Assembly: GCF_001939065.1 (NCBI RefSeq)
Contig: NZ_MPSZ01000004.1
Location: 124,001 to 188,000 of the forward strand
From: Exiguobacterium indicum HHS 31
GTDB taxonomy: Bacteria > Bacillota > Bacilli > Exiguobacteriales > Exiguobacteriaceae
Reading direction: 5' to 3'
DNA: 64,000 nucleotides
Under the pieces are notes generated by a model. That model was not told where the DNA came from, made no database searches, and worked only from the letters and a program-made list of their open reading frames with translations. Position 1 is the first letter of the stretch, and each line of letters begins with the position of its first letter. Both the position numbers and the translations under genes were made by a program. Of the stretch, positions 7,840 to 14,355 are shown one piece after another.

Positions 7840-8100
7840 TTACATCTTACGAGATAATCGTCGTTCAAGTCGGCGCCAATCCTGTCGAGAGACGGGAGCC
7901 GAGAATGGAGCTGTCTGCTCAGCCAATTCATTGATTTTTGAGAGCAGTCTTATTTTTTCTTGAGGAGACAAATCAGGGTATTGATCGACCAACGTGTGCT
8001 GACACAAATAATAGCCTGCTGGTGTATGCAATTGTTCGATGGCCCACTCAAAAGCAACATTTCGTTTAAACAGTTGTGTTAACCGTGTATGAATCGACAT
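7840..8100 (-). CDS. Small protein of unknown function, first gene of the LacI unit
   Basis: An 86-residue protein I do not recognise. It starts MSIHTRLTQLFKRNVAFEW, is rich in Gln, Leu and Arg, looks helical and has a basic C-terminus (DWRRLERRLSRKM). It has no signal peptide or membrane segment and only one cysteine. A perfect AAGGAGG lies 7 nt before the ATG at 8100, which supports this start over an upstream in-frame codon. The LacI gene follows 17 nt downstream, so both are probably co-transcribed and repressed through the palindrome at 8142-8155. Confidence 0.65.
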   Translation of the reverse strand: MSIHTRLTQLFKRNVAFEWAIEQLHTPAGYYLCQHTLVDQYPDLSPQEKIRLLSKINELAEQTAPFSAPVSRQDWRRLERRLSRKM

Positions 8101-8141
8101 GATGATTACCTCCTTTTTAGTGTATATCAAGACGATAGGCT

Positions 8142-8155
8142 ATGAAACGCGTTTC
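8142..8155. promoter_or_regulatory. LacI-type operator
   Basis: TGAAACGCGTTTCA is a perfect 14-bp palindrome with the central CG typical of LacI/GalR operators. It is 42 bp upstream of the first gene of the LacI unit. It resembles a cre site, but the perfect symmetry and linkage favour the local LacI protein. Confidence 0.7.
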
Positions 8156-8271
8156 ACGGCAAGAACTATTTTTGAGCAGTGGATCGATTGGAAAAATTCA
8201 GCAAGAATTGACCAGTTAGACAAAGAAGTCTATGATTGTGACGATACAACACAAAGAGGGGCGAACGTAAA

Positions 8272-8730
8272 ATGGAATCGACAGACTCGAAGCTGGCATT
8301 AAAAATGCTCGTTGTTCTATCTCGGACGATGCATGCGGTGACGGAGCAAGTGAAGGCAGACATCAAAACACATCAGTTGAATTTATCAGAATTCGGAGTT
8401 CTTGAATTGCTGTACCACAAAGGGGACACGCCTCTACAACAAATTGGCGATAAGATTCTATTAACGAGCGGAAGTGTGACGTATGTCGTGGATAAACTTG
8501 AAAAGCGTGGGTTGATTGCGCGAAAATCATGTGCGACGGATCGTCGTGTCACGTTTGGGACATTAACGGAAGCTGGACGCGAACTAATGGAAGAGACATT
8601 CCCGAAACATGAAGCCTTTTTAGCAGACTTATTTAACGATTTGTCGGTTTCTGAAAAGGAACAGTTGATTGATCAGTTGAAACGAATCGGTTTACGAGCC
8701 GAACATTATACGCCGCTCGAAAATGTGTAA
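8272..8730 (+). CDS. MarR family regulator (MhqR-like)
   Basis: A 152-residue winged-helix repressor. Residues about 25-120 form the MarR fold, with LLTSGSVTYVVDKLEKRGL as recognition region and DRRV in the wing. Cys84 in KSCATDRR could sense quinones or thiol stress. Azoreductase genes in B. subtilis are controlled by MhqR or YodB, and an azoreductase follows here, so a similar quinone or diamide response is plausible. RBS GAGGGGCG precedes the ATG. Because a terminator separates the two genes, control would act on the azoreductase promoter at 8807-8835. Confidence 0.8.
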   Translation: MESTDSKLALKMLVVLSRTMHAVTEQVKADIKTHQLNLSEFGVLELLYHKGDTPLQQIGDKILLTSGSVTYVVDKLEKRGLIARKSCATDRRVTFGTLTEAGRELMEETFPKHEAFLADLFNDLSVSEKEQLIDQLKRIGLRAEHYTPLENV

Positions 8731-8753
8731 GAATTAGCACTCATAAGATCAAG

Positions 8754-8785
8754 AAAGCTCAGGTCACGGACTTGAGCTTTTTTTA
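8754..8785 (+). terminator. Intrinsic terminator after the MarR gene
   Basis: AAAGCTCA and TGAGCTTT pair, with an inner GTC/GAC, followed by a T run. Confidence 0.8.
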
Positions 8786-8818
8786 TTCGTTTGGAAGTCA
8801 AACTAATTGACAAACGAA
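8786..8818. promoter_or_regulatory. Nested dyad over the azoreductase promoter
   Basis: TTCGTTTG (8786-8793) is exactly inverted at 8811-8818 (CAAACGAA). Nested inside are GTCAA (8797-8801) and TTGAC (8807-8811). The right half overlaps the -35 box, a position suited to repression by the adjacent MarR protein. Confidence 0.6.
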
Positions 8819-8835
8819 AAGGTGGTTGGTATGTT
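8807..8835 (+). promoter_or_regulatory. Azoreductase promoter
   Basis: A consensus -35 TTGACA (8807-8812), a 17-bp spacer and TATGTT (8830-8835). Confidence 0.75.
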
Positions 8836-8875
8836 TAGTTACAGAATTTACTTTAAATAAAAGGGAGAAATAATA

Positions 8876-9508
8876 ATGACTAAATTACTTTATGTAACTG
8901 TTAACCCGAAAGCTACAGAACACTCTTTCAGCCTTCAAGTCGGTGAAGCATTCCTCGAAAGCTACAAAGCAGCGAATCCTTCAGCTGAAGTAGAAGTTCT
9001 TGATCTATATAACGAAACAGTCCAAGAAATCGATACAGATGTTCTAAGCGCATGGGGCAAATTCGCAACAGGCGAAGAGTTAACAGAAGTGGAGATCGCA
9101 AAAGTCGGTACGATGACAAAACATCTCGAGCAATACATGGAAGCAGATGAGTATGTCTTCGTCACACCAATGTGGAACTTCTCTTTCCCAGCGCGTCTCA
9201 AAATGTACATCGACAGCGTTCTTCTTGCAGGTAAAACATTCGCTTATACTGCAGAAGGTCCAAAAGGCTTGATGGAAGGCAAAAAAGCACTCCACATCCA
9301 AGCAACAGGTGGCGTCTACACAGGATCTGGTCTCAACTTCGGTGATGACTACCTCCGTCAAGCGCTTGCTTTCACTGGTGTAACAGACTACGATGCACTC
9401 TTCATCGAAGGTATGGCAATGAACCCAGAAAAAGCAGAAGAAATCAAAGAAGCAGCAATCGCTAAAGCGAAAGAACTCGGTCGTTCATTCTCGACTGTCA
9501 ACGCATAA
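8876..9508 (+). CDS. azoR: FMN-dependent NADH-azoreductase
   Basis: A 210-residue flavodoxin-fold quinone/azo reductase. It reduces quinones by two electrons and can cleave azo bonds, using FMN and NADH. Typical features are the start KLLYVTVNPK, the FMN contact VTPMWNFSFPARLKMYID (about residues 98-115) and GGVYTGSG (about 143-150). Length is usual for the family. It carries GGGAGAAATA as ribosome binding site. The MarR-like gene upstream and the dyad over its promoter suggest induction by quinone or electrophile stress. The hairpin at 9521-9547 and element A1 follow. Confidence 0.9.
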   Translation: MTKLLYVTVNPKATEHSFSLQVGEAFLESYKAANPSAEVEVLDLYNETVQEIDTDVLSAWGKFATGEELTEVEIAKVGTMTKHLEQYMEADEYVFVTPMWNFSFPARLKMYIDSVLLAGKTFAYTAEGPKGLMEGKKALHIQATGGVYTGSGLNFGDDYLRQALAFTGVTDYDALFIEGMAMNPEKAEEIKEAAIAKAKELGRSFSTVNA

Positions 9509-9520
9509 GATAAGCGTCAA

Positions 9521-9547
9521 AAAGGCTCCCGCCGTGTCGGGAGCCTT
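9521..9547 (+). terminator. Strong hairpin after the azoreductase gene
   Basis: AAGGCTCCC pairs with GGGAGCCTT, but no T run follows. It leads directly into repeat A1, whose own hairpin does have a T run. Confidence 0.5.
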
Positions 9548-9706
9548 GAGACTGAAGACAAAGCGTAATTTTTCTCTTAACGAGAAAGATTGCGCTTTTT
9601 TGTTCATCTCGCATCGTTTTCCTGGAACAAGCATCGCGCCGCTTCACTTCGTTGCAGGGTCGCTCTTGCTTGTTTTCCCTAGGAAGCGATGTCGAGTGAA
9701 CAAAAC
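9548..9706 (+). repeat. Repeat A, copy A1 (terminator hairpin plus large palindrome)
   Basis: It starts GAGACTGAAG. An intrinsic-terminator-like hairpin at 9560-9602 ends in six T. A palindromic block follows, closed by TTTTGTTC (9598-9605) and GAACAAAA (9698-9705), with CATCG/CGATG and CAAGCA/TGCTTG inside. The same block recurs at 54036-54194 and, inverted, at 62899-63048 with about 90 percent identity by eye. The ORF across it is not kept between copies. Confidence 0.85.
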
Positions 9707-9730
9707 GATTCTCTGATTATCCTTTTTCCA

Positions 9731-9898
9731 GAGATAAAAAGAATGACACGTCATACGCCACTCCTACAGGAAAAGCGCGATTTTGCGCTGTCAGAGACAA
9801 ACAAGACCCGTTTTTCTGCTTGAATGAAGCGGAAAAACTGGCTTGTGTCTCGCCTGAGGAAAGGGCGTGAAAGGACGCGTCATTTTTTAAGTCAGCCC
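9731..9898 (+). repeat. Repeat B, copy B1 (branched structured element)
   Basis: It starts 25 bp after A1. The outer arms are AATGACACGTC and GACGCGTCATT. Inner helices are GAGACAAACAAG with CTTGTGTCTC, an apical hairpin TTTTTCTGCTT/AAGCGGAAAAA and a side hairpin AGCGCGA/TTGCGCT. The right end is AAGTCAGCC. Related copies lie at 32650-32887 (inverted), 54216-54382 and 1931-2000. Together with A1 it fills the 403-bp interval between convergent genes. Confidence 0.85.
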
Positions 9899-9911
9899 TT
9901 TTTGTGTGCAC

Positions 9912-10637
9912 TCAAGAGAGCGTTGATTTTTTGCGAAGTACAAGCGTTACGAAGAACAACAAGTCTTTAAGTTTCTCAAAACCACGAGGATGCGTCGAGA
10001 TGCGATACAGCCACTCTAGCTTCAGTCGACGAAATAATTTAGGCGCACGTTTACTGTGTCCTGACCAAACGTCGAACGCACCACCGACACCGATGAAGAT
10101 GCCATGATCGACGTGATCATAGACGGAAGCGATCCATTCTTCTTGTTTCGGTGCACCGAGTGCGACGAGAACAAGATCAGCGTCTGCTTCTGTAATGGCT
10201 TGCGTTGCTTCTTCTGTCTTTCCAAAACCATGAAACGTTCCTACGAAGTGGATATTCGGAAACCGAATCGATAACTGACGAATCAACGATTTCATGACTT
10301 CCGGACGTCCACCGAGTAAAAAGACACGCTTCTCGAGTGCGTCTGCCGTCCGCAATAGTTCACGTGCGGTCTCGATTCCTGGCAATGTCGCAGTGAGCGG
10401 TGCGCCCATCCGTTTACTGGCAGCCGTCACACCGATTCCGTCTGGTGTAATGAACGTCGCCCGTCGTAAGATGGCATCGTAAGAAGGTTCGCGCAATGCA
10501 CGCAACACGAGCTCTGGGTTCGCCGTGACAAGAAAGGCTTTTCCACGTTCGTGTAAGATTGTTTTAATATGGCTATACCATTGCGAAGGTGTCGCATCGA
10601 CGAATGGTAGTCCGAATACTTGTTTTGTCTGAATCAT
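9912..10637 (-). CDS. tagA: WecG/TagA/CpsF family glycosyltransferase
   Basis: A 241-residue glycosyltransferase that in Bacillus TagA transfers N-acetylmannosamine to undecaprenyl-PP-GlcNAc, the committed step in wall teichoic acid linkage. Motifs are VTANPELVLRA, the catalytic TPDGIGV (about residues 61-67) and GAPKQEEW (about 163-170). The C-terminal segment carries basic and hydrophobic residues for membrane contact (LKLEWLYRISTHPR). The ATG at 10637 follows GAGGTGG; a start 18 nt upstream is less likely. Other CpsF substrates cannot be excluded, as no other teichoic acid gene is adjacent. Confidence 0.82.
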   Translation of the reverse strand: MIQTKQVFGLPFVDATPSQWYSHIKTILHERGKAFLVTANPELVLRALREPSYDAILRRATFITPDGIGVTAASKRMGAPLTATLPGIETARELLRTADALEKRVFLLGGRPEVMKSLIRQLSIRFPNIHFVGTFHGFGKTEEATQAITEADADLVLVALGAPKQEEWIASVYDHVDHGIFIGVGGAFDVWSGHSKRAPKLFRRLKLEWLYRISTHPRGFEKLKDLLFFVTLVLRKKSTLS

Positions 10638-10717
10638 AGTTTTCCACCTCATCATCCATCATAGCAGAATCAAGACGGACGAACAGCGACTTGAGACTGA
10701 AAAAGGAGCGGATTCAC

Positions 10718-11377
10718 GTGCATCCATCTTGGCAAACCGTGTTAAAAGAAGAAAAGGAAAAACCCTATTTTCAAGAATTGTGGGCTTTTTTGAAGGAAGC
10801 CTATCAAACGACGACCGTCTATCCTCCGAAAGAGCGGATTTTTCATGCGTTCGATGCGGTCGCTCCAGAAGATGTCCGGTGCGTCATCTTAGGGCAAGAT
10901 CCCTACCATGGTCCACGTCAGGCGAATGGACTCAGCTTTTCCGTGCATGACGGAGTGCCGATTCCTCCATCCCTTCGAAACATGTATAAGGAACTCGTCT
11001 CGGATATCGGTTGTCCGACTCCGACATCCGGTAATCTCGAAGCATGGTCACGACAAGGAGTCTTCTTACTCAATACGTCGCTTACGGTTGAAGAAGGGAA
11101 AGCGGGATCCCATGCTAAAAAAGGTTGGGCACCGTTTACCGATCGGGTCATCGAAGTATTAGGAACACAGACACAACCAATCGTATTCATCCTCTGGGGA
11201 AATCATGCGAAGAGTAAAAAAACGCTGATCGATACGGATCGTCATCTTGTTCTTGAAGCTGTCCATCCGAGTCCCTTATCCGCAAGTCGTGGATTTTTCG
11301 GTAGTAAACCGTATTCGCAAACGAATGCTTGGCTGAAAGAGCAGGGAAGAGAGCCGATCGACTGGTGTTTGTCGTAA
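10718..11377 (+). CDS. ung: Uracil-DNA glycosylase, family 1
   Basis: A 219-residue base excision repair enzyme that removes uracil from DNA. The water-activating motif GQDPYHG (about residues 57-63) and the DNA-intercalation loop HPSPLSA (about 182-188) are intact. FSVHDGVPIPPSL is also characteristic. I chose the GTG at 10718 because AAAGGAG lies about 9 nt upstream; a TTG at 10691 would add nine unusual residues. The gene is divergent from tagA and ends at a shared terminator. Confidence 0.93.
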   Translation: MHPSWQTVLKEEKEKPYFQELWAFLKEAYQTTTVYPPKERIFHAFDAVAPEDVRCVILGQDPYHGPRQANGLSFSVHDGVPIPPSLRNMYKELVSDIGCPTPTSGNLEAWSRQGVFLLNTSLTVEEGKAGSHAKKGWAPFTDRVIEVLGTQTQPIVFILWGNHAKSKKTLIDTDRHLVLEAVHPSPLSASRGFFGSKPYSQTNAWLKEQGREPIDWCLS

Positions 11378-11380
11378 ATT

Positions 11381-11420
11381 AAAAGCGTGTGTCCCGTTGA
11401 ATGCGGAACACACGCTTTTT
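11381..11420. terminator. Bidirectional intrinsic terminator
   Basis: AAAAGCGTGTGT and ACACACGCTTTT pair, with CCG/CGG inside. A/T tracts lie on both sides, between the convergent ung and HAD genes. Confidence 0.85.
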
Positions 11421-11427
11421 GAGTTAC

Positions 11428-12258
11428 TTAGCGGCTTGAGATCGCCGGTTCCTCATCCATCATGAATTTTTCGACGACGAGAGCAACACCATCTTCATCG
11501 TTCGAAGCGGTCATATACTGTGCTTTTTCTTTGACGGTATCGGCTGCATTCGCCATCGCGACACCAAGACCTGCCCATTCAATCATCGATAGATCGTTGT
11601 TACCGTCTCCACAAGCAATGACTTCTTCTTGAGAGATTCCTAGTTTTTCAGACAGTAAGGCAAGGCTTGTGCCTTTTGTGACACCATCTTCTGTGAATTC
11701 AAGGAAAAATGGCTTCGAGCGAGCTACCGCGAGTTCACCCGCAAGTTCCTGTTGAAGGGTCTGTTCGACACGCGCGAGGTGCGTCTCTTCTGCCATCATT
11801 AAACACTTAACGACAGGTGTTTGAATCGCTGCCTTAAAATCAGCGACAGGGATGACTTCCATGCCTGTCAGTTGTCCTTCAAGCGTCGTATACTCGTTTG
11901 GTTGTTCTGTCAGGATTTCATCTCCGATATACGTGTGGATGTAGACACCTTCCCGTTTACTTAAATCATCGAGGCGGTGGACCGTCTCTGGGGAAAGCGT
12001 GCTGAGGAAGAGCGACTCGTTCGTTTTACAATCGATGATCGAAGCGCCATTGAAGCTCAGGATGTAACTGCCGTAGCGTGCAAGTTCCAGTTCTTTTGCG
12101 AGGTCGAGCATGGCAAAAGTCGGACGACCGCTAGCGAGCACGACCTTCTTCCCGCGTCGCTGCGCAGCGAGTAAAGCTTCTTTCGTACGTGGTGAAATCG
12201 TATGGTCACTTGTCAACAAGGTATCATCTAAATCGAGAACAATCATTTTATACGTCAT
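11428..12258 (-). CDS. Cof-type HAD-IIB family phosphatase
   Basis: A 276-residue HAD hydrolase acting on small phosphorylated metabolites such as sugar phosphates or flavin precursors. Motif I is VLDLDDTLL with nucleophile Asp9 and Asp11, motif II ASGRP (about residues 42-46), Lys194 lies in TKGTSL, and motif IV is GDGNNDLSMI (about 216-225). The cap between residues 85 and 190 is of the C2 type. Similar B. subtilis paralogues are YwpJ, YcsE and YkrA. Substrate cannot be assigned. A short intergenic region separates it from the divergent lipoprotein gene. Confidence 0.85.
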   Translation of the reverse strand: MTYKMIVLDLDDTLLTSDHTISPRTKEALLAAQRRGKKVVLASGRPTFAMLDLAKELELARYGSYILSFNGASIIDCKTNESLFLSTLSPETVHRLDDLSKREGVYIHTYIGDEILTEQPNEYTTLEGQLTGMEVIPVADFKAAIQTPVVKCLMMAEETHLARVEQTLQQELAGELAVARSKPFFLEFTEDGVTKGTSLALLSEKLGISQEEVIACGDGNNDLSMIEWAGLGVAMANAADTVKEKAQYMTASNDEDGVALVVEKFMMDEEPAISSR

Positions 12259-12317
12259 ACATTCAAACCCCTTTCAATTATCTGTATATCGTAACAACTT
12301 GTGTCCCATTCGACAAT

Positions 12318-12339
12318 ATACTCTCCTCGAAGAGAGTAT
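12318..12339. promoter_or_regulatory. Inverted repeat upstream of the lipoprotein/two-component operon
   Basis: ATACTCTC and GAGAGTAT flank a 6-nt centre. The right arm overlaps a TATGAT (12337-12342) that could be the -10 box. It could be an operator or a short hairpin; the binding protein is unknown. Confidence 0.4.
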
Positions 12340-12382
12340 GATAAAGTGGAAACAGAGCCCGTACGGAAAGGATTCCAACTTT

Positions 12383-13642
12383 ATGAAATATCTCTTCATG
12401 ATCATATCAAGTCTATTATTAGCAGGATGCAGTACGATGTTTCCGCATCCTGCCTCTCTACTCGAACATCCGTCCCTTCCGGCATGGGAGCAGTCGTTGA
12501 AAGAACGGATTGACCGCGATTTGCCGAAACAGGCAGAGATCGTGGCGCCACGAAATCAAGCGGTATCCCGCCTATACGAACTCGTCGACTTAGATCGAAA
12601 CGGTAAAGATGAAGCGATCACCTTCTACCGTAGCGAGCAGGACGGGCGCTTCACGATTCATCTGCTCGTCCATGAACGACAAGGCGAAAAATGGCGACTC
12701 GTGGCGCGACAGACGGTAGCTGACGGTCGAGCCATCGATCGACTCGAAGTCATAACTGACGCACGACATAAACAAAACCATCTGGTCATCGGGATTACCA
12801 GTTATGGTGAAAATACGTTATACATCATTGAGCAGTTACTATCGAAGCAACGAGACGTCACGAAAGTCGATCGGTATGATCGTCTGTCGGTAGCTGATTT
12901 AAATCAAGATCGAGAGCGGGATATGGTGCTTCTGCAAAAGGGCAGTCCGTCTCGTTTGATCTATTATAAAGACATCCTGTCGAAAGAGCACCAAGAGACG
13001 ACACTTTCAACGCAGGATGGCGATTTATTCGCAGAACATGATTTATTTGAAGTCGATACGATCAATGCCGCTCGAAATAAAGGCTTGATCGTATCGTATA
13101 CACGAGATGCGAAAATGCACATCGCATTATTCCGTTTAGCGAACGATACATTGGAACAGGTTCGTTTCGGTCAGGTCGATGAGATCGTCGAACCGATGTA
13201 TACCTTCCCGAAAGATGTCGATCAAGACGGAATCGTCGAGTTTGGTCATCAGTATACGCCAGAAGGCAGTAAAGGGCGTGAGGGTGAACCAAAACCACGC
13301 ATCACGGCATACTACACATGGAATGGATCAGATAATCCGCCATTTCTCGAGAGTGGGTTCGAATTGCGAGAAGAGCAGTACATCGATCAAGAATACAATT
13401 TCGTCATGCGGTTCCCTGCCAACTGGGCGACGCGTGAAACGATCGAGAAACGCGAAAATCGTGTTCGGTTCATCAATCGAGAAACGAAGCAGATTGATTT
13501 CGAATTAGAGGTCATTCCGAAGAATCAATACATTGCTAGTGATCAAAAACGAAAAATCAAAGAAGGTATCGATTATGTCTATGTGATTGATGCGACGAAG
13601 GAATATGAAGTGTTCGTCAATCGTGTCACACTCGTGGAATAA
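12383..13642 (+). CDS. Lipoprotein of unknown function in a two-component operon
   Basis: A 419-residue lipoprotein. The signal peptide MKYLFMIISSLLLAGC ends in a lipobox with Cys16. The mature part has several Asp-rich turns, for example DLDRNGKDEA, DLNQDRERD and DVDQDGIVEFG, like the calcium-binding blades of FG-GAP/VCBS beta-propellers. RBS AAAGGA lies about 10 nt before the ATG; the open frame extends upstream but without a better site. The response regulator follows after 20 nt, so the lipoprotein may report a surface signal to the kinase. That role is inferred from linkage. Confidence 0.72.
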   Translation: MKYLFMIISSLLLAGCSTMFPHPASLLEHPSLPAWEQSLKERIDRDLPKQAEIVAPRNQAVSRLYELVDLDRNGKDEAITFYRSEQDGRFTIHLLVHERQGEKWRLVARQTVADGRAIDRLEVITDARHKQNHLVIGITSYGENTLYIIEQLLSKQRDVTKVDRYDRLSVADLNQDRERDMVLLQKGSPSRLIYYKDILSKEHQETTLSTQDGDLFAEHDLFEVDTINAARNKGLIVSYTRDAKMHIALFRLANDTLEQVRFGQVDEIVEPMYTFPKDVDQDGIVEFGHQYTPEGSKGREGEPKPRITAYYTWNGSDNPPFLESGFELREEQYIDQEYNFVMRFPANWATRETIEKRENRVRFINRETKQIDFELEVIPKNQYIASDQKRKIKEGIDYVYVIDATKEYEVFVNRVTLVE

Positions 13643-13662
13643 AGAATCAGGGGGAGAAAAGA

Positions 13663-14355
13663 ATGACCAAAATACTAGTAGCCGAAGATGAACATGCGAT
13701 TCGCAGTTTCATCGTCATTAATTTGAAACGAGCAGGCTATGATGTCATCGAGGCGGAAAATGGGAAAGAAGCGCTTGCGCGGTTTGATCAACAAACCTTC
13801 GACATTCTGTTACTCGATATCATGATGCCAGAAGTCGACGGTTTTGCCGTCTGTGAACAGGCGCGGGCAAAGGATGAAGTCGTCGGGATCATCATGCTGA
13901 CGGCACGGACACGAGAAGAGGATAAAGTCATGGGACTGAGCGTAGGAGCGGACGATTATATCGCGAAGCCATTCAGTCCAGCAGAGCTACTCGCGCGCAT
14001 CCAGTCGCTCCTGCGACGGGTAGAGACATTACGTCGCAGAAAACAGCCACGTGAACTCGTCTCTGGACCGTTTCGGATTGATTTAGGCGCGAAGCGCGTC
14101 CAAAAAGAAGGTGTCGACGTCGAAGTGACACCAACTGAATACGATTTACTTTGCCACTTCATTAAAAACGAAGATCAAGTCATGTCGCGAGATGAATTAC
14201 TCGATGCGGTATGGGGTGAGAATTACTTTGGTGATCGGAAGACGGTTGATGTCAACATTCGCCGTCTTCGTCAAAAAATCGAAGAAAATCCAGCGGAACC
14301 GAAGTTCATCGAGACATTGTGGGGACATGGATACAAGTGGCGTAACGAAGAATGA
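13663..14355 (+). CDS. OmpR/PhoB family response regulator
   Basis: A 230-residue regulator. The receiver domain (3-115) has acidic residues ED at 8-9, phospho-acceptor Asp52 (LLLDIMMPEVDGF) and Lys in YIAKPF. The winged-helix DNA-binding domain (about 130-228) carries DVNIRRLRQKIEENP. A GGGGGAG ribosome binding site precedes the ATG. Its stop overlaps the kinase start by ATGA, indicating translational coupling. Target genes are unknown. Confidence 0.92.
   Translation: MTKILVAEDEHAIRSFIVINLKRAGYDVIEAENGKEALARFDQQTFDILLLDIMMPEVDGFAVCEQARAKDEVVGIIMLTARTREEDKVMGLSVGADDYIAKPFSPAELLARIQSLLRRVETLRRRKQPRELVSGPFRIDLGAKRVQKEGVDVEVTPTEYDLLCHFIKNEDQVMSRDELLDAVWGENYFGDRKTVDVNIRRLRQKIEENPAEPKFIETLWGHGYKWRNEE

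Noticed and set aside
8142-8155. Palindrome as a CcpA cre site
   Set aside because: It fits the cre consensus loosely, but perfect symmetry and linkage to a LacI-family gene make local autoregulation more likely. CcpA binding is not excluded.
9534-9716. Reading frames across repeat A that end in FPRKRCRVNKT in A1 and A2
   Set aside because: The frames differ in their first halves because of small indels, start inside the preceding hairpin, and in A3 the frame is different. They are by-products of the repeat.
9717-9911. Similar peptides encoded by repeat B copies (KNDASFHALSSGETQASF type) at 9717-9911 (-) and 32589-32873 (+)
   Set aside because: The shared peptide follows from the nucleotide repeat. 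Copy B2 has a 1-nt length difference that breaks the frame, substitutions follow helices rather than codons, and no ribosome binding site is seen.
12110-12382. Upstream extension of the lipoprotein frame by 91 residues
   Set aside because: The extension overlaps the divergent HAD gene, lacks a suitable ribosome binding site and would bury the signal peptide.
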